Shown here piece after piece: positions 1 through 5,729 of a stretch of DNA of 6,487 nt. The DNA is from Nitrospirota bacterium (GTDB taxonomy: Bacteria; Nitrospirota; Thermodesulfovibrionia; UBA6902; BMS3Bbin08): the NCBI GenBank assembly GCA_016208845.1, contig JACQXH010000081.1:1-6487 (forward strand). Reading direction: 5' to 3'. The position numbers and the translations under genes were made by a program. Position 1 is the first letter of the stretch. The number at the start of each line of letters is the position of its first letter. The notes beneath the pieces were generated by a model. That model was not told the DNA's origin. It ran no database searches and saw only the letters and a program-made list of their open reading frames with translations.

Positions 1-197
1 ACAGCGGACGATATAGAGACCTTTCGCTTGATCTCTTCCTGCTCGTAATCAGTTATCGTCGTACCCTTCTCCCCCCTGCCCAGCCTGTCTGTTGCCTTTG
101 CGTCAAATAGCATCGATTCAACAAGCGAAGTCTTGCCTGCCCCGCCGTGAGCGATTACCGCAACATTCCTGATCTTTTCTACTTCGAAATTAACCAT
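1..197 (-). CDS. fusA: Elongation factor G-type translational GTPase, N-terminal part (runs off the left edge)
   Basis: The minus strand encodes 65 residues starting MVNFEVEKIRNVAVIAHGGA and remains open at the window edge. EF-G is the ribosomal translocase: it hydrolyses GTP to move tRNA and mRNA after peptide transfer. The P-loop is at residues 16-23 (AHGGAGKT), followed by SLVESMLF. The TTITDYEQEE stretch at 46-55 and the KVSISSA that follows match the switch I region and first G-domain strand of EF-G. The usual HIDAGK P-loop is replaced by HGGAGK, a form seen in EF-G-like paralogues, so this may be a second EF-G rather than the housekeeping copy. The ATG is preceded by a GGGGG purine block (203-207) at five bases. 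It lies 321 bases downstream of the rseC-like gene with a large repeat between them. The family call is firm; the paralogue is undecided because most of the protein is outside the window. Confidence 0.88.
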   Translation of the reverse strand, partial: MVNFEVEKIRNVAVIAHGGAGKTSLVESMLFDAKATDRLGRGEKGTTITDYEQEEIKRKVSISSA

Positions 198-221
198 TAA
201 GACCCCCTATATAATAAATTT

Positions 222-515
222 CAAAATGTAAAAATCAAAATGCAAAATTAAGGAATTAACATAATACCTGAATTGAGCGCTTTTTATTGTCATTCCGGCT
301 TGCCTGCCTGTCCGGCAGGCAGGTCCGGTCGCCTCAGGCGACTCGCCGTGGCGAGAATCCTCCCTTGTTTCAAGAAGGATTCCCGTCAAGCGGGAATGAC
401 ACTTCTTGGGTGATTATATTTTCACAAAAAGCTCAATGTTTTCATTAAAGAATCGCTCAATTTTTATATTATATTGTTCTCTTCCGCAATTTTAATTTTT
501 TATTTTTACATTTTG
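222..515. repeat. Nested inverted-repeat region filling the rseC-EF-G gap
   Basis: This stretch holds almost all of the 321-base gap between the rseC-like gene and the EF-G gene, and no credible gene. Three layers of inverted symmetry share one centre. The outermost is an AT-rich pair, 222-241 with 495-515 (CAAAATGTAAAAATC against its complement, with a few mismatches). Inside it is an exact nine-base pair, AATTGAGCG at 271-279 and CGCTCAATT at 454-462. The core is the TGTCATTCC/GGAATGACA element at 288-401, listed separately. The outer right arm runs to within a few bases of the rseC stop codon at 519-521. The order suggests either stepwise insertion of elements into each other or one large palindromic unit. 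Confidence 0.6.
288..401. repeat. Palindromic dispersed repeat, copy 1 (MITE/REP-like)
   Basis: A 114-base element is bounded by perfect nine-base inverted termini, TGTCATTCC and GGAATGACA. It is packed with hairpins: CCTGCCTG/CAGGCAGG (303-310 with 316-323), CTCGCC-GT-GGCGAG (342-355) and ATTCCCG-TCAAG-CGGGAAT (379-397). It aligns at equal length with the copy at 2688-2801, and both are preceded by AATTGAGCG, so the repeated unit probably begins at about 271. It has no coding capacity. An open frame on the minus strand here is a by-product of the repeat. I cannot tell whether it is a non-autonomous transposon or an extragenic palindrome family. Confidence 0.75.
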
Positions 516-518
516 CAT

Positions 519-950
519 TTACTGAATTATTTCCTCAATAACAGGCTTATACTCTACCTTGGTTTCCGCCTTTTTGCTCCACACCTTGATAGCAAAAAAA
601 CTCACTACCAGAGCGGCAAAGCCGAGCGCTGCAGATATAACATCCGAGTCTGCAGTCTTAAAGTAATTAAGTCCGATATTCTTGCCTATAACTACTCCGG
701 CAATGAAAGCAGCAAGAGGCATACCGTACACAAATATTGCACCTTTAAGATACGTCTGCGCTTTAATGGAGACTTTAACTGTCTGTCCCACTTTTGCCTG
801 AACAGGATTCAAGGCCTCTATCTCCATCCCCTGGTCTGAAGACTCGCACATTCCGCTCGCGGCACATCCTTCACACGATCCTCTCTTCTGAACTATAACT
901 CTTGCCGTAAGGCCGTCAGTTTTTGTTACCACGCCGGTTTCTTCGATCAT
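519..950 (-). CDS. rseC: RseC/MucC-family inner-membrane protein (SoxR-reducing system type)
   Basis: This 143-residue protein has the standard architecture of the family. A cytosolic N-terminal part carries a cysteine cluster, C26-x2-C29-x5-C35, within a GSCEGCAASGMC stretch. A beta-rich segment with the GQTVKVSI motif (55-62) follows, then two membrane segments at about 70-90 and 104-122 and a short charged tail. Characterised members modulate the sigma-E envelope stress response or belong to the complex that re-reduces the SoxR iron-sulfur sensor, often beside Rnf-type electron transport genes. No such genes are visible here, so the physiological role is open. Start: the ATG gives the expected MIEETGVV opening, but there is no Shine-Dalgarno. 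The bases just upstream are the CGTAATG repeat lying between this gene and cimA. The gene sits 85 bases after cimA on the same strand. Confidence 0.85.
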   Translation of the reverse strand: MIEETGVVTKTDGLTARVIVQKRGSCEGCAASGMCESSDQGMEIEALNPVQAKVGQTVKVSIKAQTYLKGAIFVYGMPLAAFIAGVVIGKNIGLNYFKTADSDVISAALGFAALVVSFFAIKVWSKKAETKVEYKPVIEEIIQ

Positions 951-962
951 TATTTCGTAATG

Positions 963-1029
963 CGTAATGCGCGATGCGTAATGTGCGATGCTAAAGATAT
1001 TTTTTACTCATTACGCGTAACGGATTACG
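963..1029. repeat. GCGTAATG-type repeat and imperfect hairpin between cimA and the rseC-like gene
   Basis: Copies of CGTAATG/CGATG in short succession (956-990) face a complementary block at 1009-1029. Arms 963-983 and 1009-1029 match as an inverted repeat at 17 of 21 positions, with a 25-base AT-rich loop. In the minus-strand transcript this would fold right after the cimA stop (1036-1038) and just before the rseC ATG (948-950). It could slow polymerase, protect a 3' end or hinder translation of the downstream gene. No U-run follows the distal arm, so it is not a classical intrinsic terminator. Confidence 0.6.
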
Positions 1030-1035
1030 GCCTTT

Positions 1036-2598
1036 TTATCCTCTCAATAATTTATATTCGATGCTGTCCACAAGCGCCTGCCATGATGCCTCGATTATGT
1101 TCTCCGATACTCCGACTGTCCCCCATTTATGCGTATCGTCTCCTGACTCTATCAGGACCCTGACTTTTGCAGATGTGCCGACGCCGGCTGCCAACACCCT
1201 GACTTTATAGTCAATTAGCCTGACCTTCTTGCGCTGAGGATAGCATTTTTCAAGGGCTTTTCTCAGGGCATTATCGAGCGCGTTGACCGGTCCGTGCCCG
1301 GTTGCCGCTGTGTGTTCCGGCTTCCCCTCCACTTTCAGCATAATAGTGGCCTCGCTCAGGCAGGCCTCGCCCTCGTTCCTCTTTTCGACTATCACCCTGA
1401 ATCCGATCAACTCAAAAAATTTTCTGTGAAGGCCGAACGGCTTTTTCATCAAGAGTTCGAAAGAGGCCTCTGCGCCTTCAAACTGAAATCCCTGATTCTC
1501 GAGTTGTTTCATCTCGCTTATTATTTGTGCTATCTTTGGAGAATCCAGGTCAATCTTCAGATTGAATTCCTTTGCCTTTCTTATGATGTTGCTTTTCCCG
1601 CTCAGGTCTGACACAAGCACTCTCTGATAATTACCAACAAGCTCAGGTTTAATATGCTCATAAGTAGCAGAATGGCGCTGTATCGCACTTACATGAATGC
1701 CGCCCTTGTGTGCAAAGGCGCTGTCGCCGACAAAAGGCTGTCTCTTGAAGTGCCTCAGGTTGGCAATCTCTGTAACAAACCTGGATACATCTTTTATTTT
1801 CTTTAATTGTTCGATAGTTATACAGTCATATCTAAGTTTTACCTTTAAATTAGGCATTACCGAGATAAGGTTTGCATTGCCACACCTTTCTCCCAGGCCG
1901 TTTATAGTCCCCTGCACCTGGGTCGCGCCAAGGTTTACTGCAATAATTGAATTGGCAACAGCGCATTCAGAATCATTATGCGCATGAATGCCTATGGGAG
2001 TCTCAAATTTATTGAGAACATTTTTAATGATCCTTTCCACATCATGAGGAAGAGTACCGCCATTCGAATCGCACAGCACAAGGCAGTCTGTTCCTCCGGA
2101 AACCGCCGCCTCCAGGGCCTTCAATGCATACCCAGGGTTAGCCTTATAACCATCAAAAAAATGCTCTGCATCAAAAAATACTTTGTGTACTCTTTTTTTA
2201 AGATACGACACAGTATTATAAATAATATCAAGGTTTGCCTGATAAGAGATCCGCAAGGCCTCTTTGACATGGAAGTCCCATGTCTTTCCGACTATTGTAA
2301 GAACAGGCGTTTGGGCGTTTAGAAGTTCTTTTACGTTGGGGTCTTTGTGGACCTTGAGTGAGGCCCTGTGAGTCGAACCAAAAGCGGCCAGTTCTGCTTT
2401 CTTAAATTTGAGTTTTCTTGCTTTTTGAAAAAACTCCGCATCTCTCGGATTGGCACCGGGCCATCCGCCTTCGATATAGTGTACCCCGAGATCATCAAGC
2501 TTCTGTGTAATCCTCAGCTTATCTTCAACAGAAAATGAAACATCTTCTGACTGGGCTCCGTCCCTCAAAGTCGTATCATAGATCTCTATTTTGCGCAT
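1036..2598 (-). CDS. cimA: (R)-citramalate synthase
   Basis: CimA condenses pyruvate with acetyl-CoA to (R)-citramalate, the first step of a threonine-independent route to 2-oxobutyrate and isoleucine. The 520-residue length fits the family. The HMGL-like TIM-barrel domain spans about 4-275, with catalytic DTTLRDGAQ at 8-16, metal-binding HAHND at 205-209 and NGLGERCGN at 233-241. The linker carries FAHKGGIHVSA at 295-305. The LeuA-type allosteric domain, about 390-515, has TGHGPVNALDNAL at 433-445 and WGTVGVSENIIEASW at 492-506; it probably binds an amino acid end-product, isoleucine in studied CimA. The IEGGWPGANPRD segment at 42-53 and the overall length separate this from 2-isopropylmalate synthase. 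A GGGGAGG purine run (2601-2607) lies unusually close to the ATG, but the conserved N-terminus fixes the start. It follows lysC on the same strand after 244 bases. Confidence 0.95.
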   Translation of the reverse strand: MRKIEIYDTTLRDGAQSEDVSFSVEDKLRITQKLDDLGVHYIEGGWPGANPRDAEFFQKARKLKFKKAELAAFGSTHRASLKVHKDPNVKELLNAQTPVLTIVGKTWDFHVKEALRISYQANLDIIYNTVSYLKKRVHKVFFDAEHFFDGYKANPGYALKALEAAVSGGTDCLVLCDSNGGTLPHDVERIIKNVLNKFETPIGIHAHNDSECAVANSIIAVNLGATQVQGTINGLGERCGNANLISVMPNLKVKLRYDCITIEQLKKIKDVSRFVTEIANLRHFKRQPFVGDSAFAHKGGIHVSAIQRHSATYEHIKPELVGNYQRVLVSDLSGKSNIIRKAKEFNLKIDLDSPKIAQIISEMKQLENQGFQFEGAEASFELLMKKPFGLHRKFFELIGFRVIVEKRNEGEACLSEATIMLKVEGKPEHTAATGHGPVNALDNALRKALEKCYPQRKKVRLIDYKVRVLAAGVGTSAKVRVLIESGDDTHKWGTVGVSENIIEASWQALVDSIEYKLLRG

Positions 2599-2687
2599 AT
2601 CCTCCCCGGAAAATCAGTTTGGAATTAATCATCTCAGACCTCAATATTTTACACTATTAGCTTACACATAAATTGAGCGATTTTATT

Positions 2688-2801
2688 TGTCATTCCGGCC
2701 TGTCCGGTCGGAGCGACTCTTCGGTCGATACGACTAAACTCAGACTCGCTTCGAGAATCTTTTCTTGTCTTAAGAAATATGCTGGCCAAGCCAGCATGAC
2801 A
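2688..2801. repeat. Palindromic dispersed repeat, copy 2, in the lysC-cimA gap
   Basis: This 114-base element has the same length as the copy at 288-401 and the same approach sequence (AATTGAGCG at 2671-2679, then a T-rich run and TGTCATTCCGGC). Its right terminus is imperfect (GCATGACA), but a GAATGAC follows at once (2802-2808). Hairpins include CTCG-CTT-CGAG (2745-2755) and ATGCTGG-CCAAG-CCAGCAT (2779-2797). The latter sits at the same offset as ATTCCCG/CGGGAAT in copy 1, but with different, still paired bases. The minus-strand open frame across it (2649-2846) is a repeat artefact. Confidence 0.72.
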
Positions 2802-2820
2802 GAATGACTGAAAGAAGTCC

Positions 2821-2846
2821 ATTATATTAATAAACTTTTGCATCAA
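2821..2846 (-). promoter_or_regulatory. Weak candidate sigma-70 promoter ahead of cimA
   Basis: On the minus strand a perfect TATAAT (2821-2826) lies just downstream of the lysC stop. TTGATG (2841-2846) could serve as the -35 box, but the 14-base spacer is short for sigma-70. If it works, cimA can be transcribed separately from lysC and repeat copy 2 falls within its 5' leader. AT-rich sequence makes a chance TATAAT easy, so this is tentative. Confidence 0.22.
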
Positions 2847-3325
2847 CTGTTTGCAAGATTAAATACATCATGCAAAACCCTTACAGCCAGCTCGGTGTAT
2901 TTAGCATCAATAACGCATGAAACTTTAATCTCAGACGTGCTGATCATCATTATATTAATTCCTTCCCTTGCAAGGGTCTCAAACATTTTTGCTGCAACAC
3001 CAAAGTGAGACACCATACCAACGCCTACAATTGAGACCTTGGCTACGTCGGTGTTCATATTAACTCCCTTTGCTTCAAGCTTGTCAGATACCTCTTTGGC
3101 TATCTCAAAGGCCTTTTTGCTGTCCGCTCTCGAGACGGTAAAAGACATATCTGTTGCCTTTGTATCACTGCTAATATTTTGAACTATCATATCAACTACA
3201 ATGTTTGCGCCCGCTATCTGGTTGAAGATCCTCGCGGCTATGCCCGGGTTGTCCGGCACGCCCATTATTGTGATCCTTACCTGATTCTTATCAGCGGCAA
3301 CTCCTGAGACAACAATTTTTTCCAT
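2843..3325 (-). CDS. lysC: Predicted internal-start regulatory (beta) subunit of aspartate kinase
   Basis: Within lysC and in frame, ATG at codon 247 (3323-3325) is preceded by a near-consensus Shine-Dalgarno, AAAGGAGG (3334-3341 on the minus strand), with eight bases between. Initiation here would give a 160-residue polypeptide beginning MEKIVVSGVAADKNQ and holding only the two ACT domains. Some bacterial lysC genes, such as those of Bacillus subtilis, Corynebacterium glutamicum and Thermus, produce exactly such a beta subunit, which assembles with the full-length alpha chain into an alpha2beta2 enzyme. The site is better spaced than most starts in this window. It is a prediction from sequence only. 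Confidence 0.7.
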   Translation of the reverse strand: MEKIVVSGVAADKNQVRITIMGVPDNPGIAARIFNQIAGANIVVDMIVQNISSDTKATDMSFTVSRADSKKAFEIAKEVSDKLEAKGVNMNTDVAKVSIVGVGMVSHFGVAAKMFETLAREGINIMMISTSEIKVSCVIDAKYTELAVRVLHDVFNLANS

Positions 3326-4063
3326 GTATTGATCCTCCTTTATTACAAGGGTACCAGGCGCATCATTAAAACTCGAACGCACAACAAGTGGGACATTATA
3401 TTTTTTGGCAAATTCAACAGAGCGCCCATGAAGAACCTTTGCTCCAAGGCTCGCCATCTCGAGCATCTCCTCGTACGTTATCTTCTCCAGTTTTCTCGCA
3501 TCCTTAACGATCCGCGGGTCTGTTGTATATACCCCTTCAACATCTGTATATATCTCGCAGAGGTCAGCCTTTAATGCCGCTGCAATGGCCACAGCGGTCG
3601 TGTCCGAGCCCCCCCTGCCGAGTGTTGTAACATCAGAGAATTCGTCGATCCCCTGAAAACCGGCAACAACCGGTATCTTTCCTTCATCCAATGCAAGCCT
3701 CAGCCTGCCTGCCTCGATATGCTCTATCATTGCCTTTGTGTGAGAGCTGTCAGTTATTATTCCTACCTGCCTTCCTGTAAAGCTCATGGATTTGCATCCA
3801 AGCTTCTGAACGGCTATTGCCATAAGAGCGCTAGTCACCCTTTCTCCAGAGGACAGCAGAAGGTCCATCTCCCTTTCGTCAGGCATTTCCATTATCTCAT
3901 GGGCAAATTTAATCAGTTTGTCTGTCTCACCTGCCATTGCAGACACAACTACGACAACCTGATTCCCCTGCTTTGCGGTTGACACGACCCTTTCTGCTAC
4001 GCTCATGATCCTCTCTGTGTTTGCTACAGATGTACCGCCGTATTTTTGCACTATCAGAGCCAT
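2843..4063 (-). CDS. lysC: Aspartate kinase with two C-terminal ACT domains
   Basis: Aspartokinase phosphorylates L-aspartate, the committed step toward lysine, threonine and methionine. At 406 residues it is a monofunctional enzyme. The amino acid kinase domain (1 to about 235) has KYGGTSV at 7-13, SSGERVTSAL at 71-80, TLGRGGSDTTA at 147-157 and YTDVEGVYTTDPR at 172-184. Two ACT domains follow, about 263-335 and 342-405. The second has VGVGMVSHFGVAAKMF and the GINIMMISTSEIK effector-site motif (368-380), so feedback inhibition by lysine and/or threonine is expected. The start has a good AGGAGAG ribosome site. A second strong site precedes codon 247 and is listed separately. No lysine riboswitch or T-box is recognisable upstream; the gap to apgM is dominated by a palindromic repeat. 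Confidence 0.96.
   Translation of the reverse strand: MALIVQKYGGTSVANTERIMSVAERVVSTAKQGNQVVVVVSAMAGETDKLIKFAHEIMEMPDEREMDLLLSSGERVTSALMAIAVQKLGCKSMSFTGRQVGIITDSSHTKAMIEHIEAGRLRLALDEGKIPVVAGFQGIDEFSDVTTLGRGGSDTTAVAIAAALKADLCEIYTDVEGVYTTDPRIVKDARKLEKITYEEMLEMASLGAKVLHGRSVEFAKKYNVPLVVRSSFNDAPGTLVIKEDQYMEKIVVSGVAADKNQVRITIMGVPDNPGIAARIFNQIAGANIVVDMIVQNISSDTKATDMSFTVSRADSKKAFEIAKEVSDKLEAKGVNMNTDVAKVSIVGVGMVSHFGVAAKMFETLAREGINIMMISTSEIKVSCVIDAKYTELAVRVLHDVFNLANS
3334..3341 (-). promoter_or_regulatory. Strong ribosome binding site inside lysC
   Basis: AAAGGAGG on the minus strand is complementary to the 16S anti-Shine-Dalgarno and lies eight bases before an in-frame ATG in the linker between the kinase and ACT domains. 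It decides the start of the predicted beta subunit. Confidence 0.7.
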
Positions 4064-4137
4064 GTTATCTCTCCTGAGTATGTGATATCTGTTCTAAAAA
4101 TAATAAATCGTCATTGCTCCGAAAATACCTTTAAAGC

Positions 4138-4242
4138 TGTCATTCCCGCAGTTTGTTGAGCGGGAATCCATATACTGTTCCCGCGAAAGCGCGAGCTATA
4201 TTAAATAACTGGATTCCGGCTTAAAAATTGCCGGAATGACAG
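4138..4242. repeat. Palindromic dispersed repeat, second type, in the apgM-lysC gap
   Basis: A 105-base element is bounded by perfect ten-base inverted termini, CTGTCATTCC and GGAATGACAG. Each end forms its own hairpin: ATTCCCGC/GCGGGAAT (4142-4149 with 4160-4167) and ATTCCGGC/GCCGGAAT (4213-4220 with 4230-4237). A small CGCGAAAGCG palindrome lies in the middle. It shares the TGTCATTCC terminus with the repeats at 288 and 2688 but not their interior or the AATTGAGCG approach, so it is a related but distinct subtype. It lies in the 239-base gap between the apgM remnant and lysC. Confidence 0.75.
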
Positions 4243-4302
4243 ACAAACAGATTTACCAATTAGTAGTTGTAAAATTAAAGCATTTTCAGCCAAAATTTTC
4301 CA

Positions 4303-5465
4303 CTATTTCTTACTCTGTTGCCCCCTGATAAAATAATCCATGAGCCTGTACCCTTTCTCAAACACAAGCGCATTCTTCATTTTACATATACTCTCTGAAA
4401 ATCCCCTGACGTTTTTATTATTGTTAAAAACACCGCTCGAATAAATCACAAAAGGCACTGGCTCGTCAGTGTGGGTCCTGACCTTTATTGTATCGCCTTT
4501 AACTTGTTCTTGATATCGCCGTTATGGCCGGCCTCATCAGGGGCCTCGACGTGCACATAGACAATATCATACTTTTTCAAGGCCCTTAACGCGGATTTCG
4601 CTTTACCGATATAATTAGTATCAATATATCCTGTCGCACCCTTTACGTTAATAATGTCAAAACCTGCGCTCAGGCCGAGGCCCTTTGTAAGATCAACCGC
4701 AGATATGAGAGCTCCTTTAAGATTGTATTTATCCGCAAATTCCGGAACAGGTAATTTTTTGCCCTGTCCCCAGAACCAAAGACAGTTGGCCGGGTTCAAA
4801 CCTTTTTCCATTCTTTTTTTGTTAATCTGGTTCGACAAGAGGACCTCTGTCGACCTTTTCATAAGGTCGATAAGAACGTCCGCGCCCTTTCCCTGCGGGA
4901 TATAACCGCTGATATGCTTCCCTGTGATATCATGCGGCGGGGTGCATTTAATCTTTTCTATGCCGTTTTTCCAGATCAATAAATGCCGGTAACTGACGCC
5001 CGGATAGAAAATAAGGTCTTTTGTGCCAAGTTCATTATCGATCTTTTTGATAAGATGCCTTGCTTCAGCCGTAGTGATATGTCCAGCACTGTAATCCTGC
5101 ATAACAGCCTCACCCCACCTTCGCCCCACCTTTGTAAGAGAGGTATCGTGGGTTAGAAATTTTAATGTCACGAGATTGCATCTAAAGGCCACATCATCAG
5201 GGTTCAGATTTATGCCCCTGAAGACCGCCTCTACAGGCGCCCTGCCGCTATAATAGTGATGCGGGTCATAACCAAGTATGGAAAGATTTGCTACGTCAGA
5301 ACCTGGCTCAAAGCCTTTAGGAACAGTCCTTACCTTCCCGACCTCTCCAGCCTTTGCAAGCCTGTCCATATTCGGTGTACGCGCCTTTTGAAGACAGGTG
5401 ATCCTGCCAAGTTCTTTCAGCGGCCTGTCAGCCATACCGTCACCTACGAGTATTAAATATTTCAT
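4303..5465 (-). pseudogene. apgM: 2,3-bisphosphoglycerate-independent phosphoglycerate mutase-like gene (ApgM family), disrupted by internal deletion
   Basis: The intact part (5465 to 4485, 326 residues) opens MKYLILVGDGMADRPLKELG, as in archaeal-type, alkaline-phosphatase-superfamily mutases. Metal ligand Asp9, nucleophile Ser56 in GFEPGSDVANL, and HVEAPDEAGH (305-314, ligands D310 and H314) are present. The frame stops at 4485-4487 after KLKAIQ. The family tail continues in another frame, 4488 to 4303: IKVRTHTDEPVPFVIY through EKGYRLMDYFIRG. About 30-35 codons normally carrying the PDHPTP metal-ligand motif are missing, a length not divisible by three, so this is a deletion rather than a point frameshift. 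The product should be inactive unless this is an assembly error. Members isomerise 3- and 2-phosphoglycerate; in aspartate-pathway settings some may act as homoserine kinase. Start: ATG 5465 fits the family N-terminus and has only a weak GAG ribosome site. An AAAGGAG at 5512-5518 is too distant. Confidence 0.85.
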
Positions 5466-5729
5466 ATATAACTCATTATTATTGAAAAGAATTCTCAATA
5501 TATTAACTCTTCTCCTTTGCAAAAAGGAAGATATTCTTTAATATTTCTTGATGATATAAAAATATCTCATTTATCGATAAAATAAAATAGCAATAATTGA
5601 CTTCATGTGTCGGAATATTTTATCATTTACATTATGTTGCGTGAAATATCGGGCGTATAAAATAAATATTGCATATTTTCACTGCTGAATATTCTTAACT
5701 AAAACTTGAATGATGATGGGGAGTCAGTT
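5466..5729. other. AT-rich divergent intergenic region
   Basis: This stretch separates the minus-strand apgM gene from the plus-strand coiled-coil gene and holds no credible coding frame. It is rich in A and T and should contain promoters for both directions. The clearest is a plus-strand candidate at 5597-5626. On the minus strand an isolated AAAGGAG (5512-5518) has no start codon at useful distance: the nearest in-frame TTG is 13 bases on. No palindromic repeat of the kind seen in the other gaps was found here. Confidence 0.5.
5597..5626 (+). promoter_or_regulatory. Candidate sigma-70 promoter for the coiled-coil/PilZ-like gene
   Basis: TTGACT (5597-5602) and TATCAT (5621-5626) are each one mismatch from consensus and are separated by 18 bases. 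Transcription would begin near 5633, leaving a leader of about 100 bases before the GTG start at 5730. The AT-rich surroundings reduce certainty. Confidence 0.4.

Noticed and set aside
207..389. 60-residue minus-strand open frame (MTGILLETREDSR...)
   Set aside because: It lies wholly in the palindromic repeat and its flank. The same artefact peptide style recurs at 2649-2846, and it has no ribosome site.
474..839. 121-residue plus-strand open frame
   Set aside because: It is antisense to the well-supported RseC-family gene, with no family resemblance or ribosome site.
951..1035. CRISPR-like array in the GCGTAATG repeats
   Set aside because: The units are about 7-9 bases, imperfect and without spacers. 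This is a simple repeat with a hairpin.
2649..2846. 65-residue minus-strand open frame between lysC and cimA
   Set aside because: It is translated repeat copy 2, and the similarity to the 207-389 frame comes from the repeat, not from protein conservation.
4064..4302. Lysine riboswitch or T-box leader before lysC
   Set aside because: The symmetry here is explained by the TGTCATTCC/GGAATGACAG repeat, and I see no T-box sequence or lysine-aptamer-like multi-helix layout.
4485..4492. apgM break as a simple one-base sequencing frameshift
   Set aside because: The two frames join family positions normally separated by about 30-35 residues including DHPTP, so bases are missing, not just the frame.
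5466..5522. N-terminal extension of the ApgM-like protein to a TTG start at 5522
   Set aside because: The extra 19 residues are not family-like, and MKYLILVGDG is the normal N-terminus of this family.
5706..5729. TTG start for the coiled-coil gene
   Set aside because: No Shine-Dalgarno precedes it, whereas GGGGAG sits six bases before the in-frame GTG at 5730.
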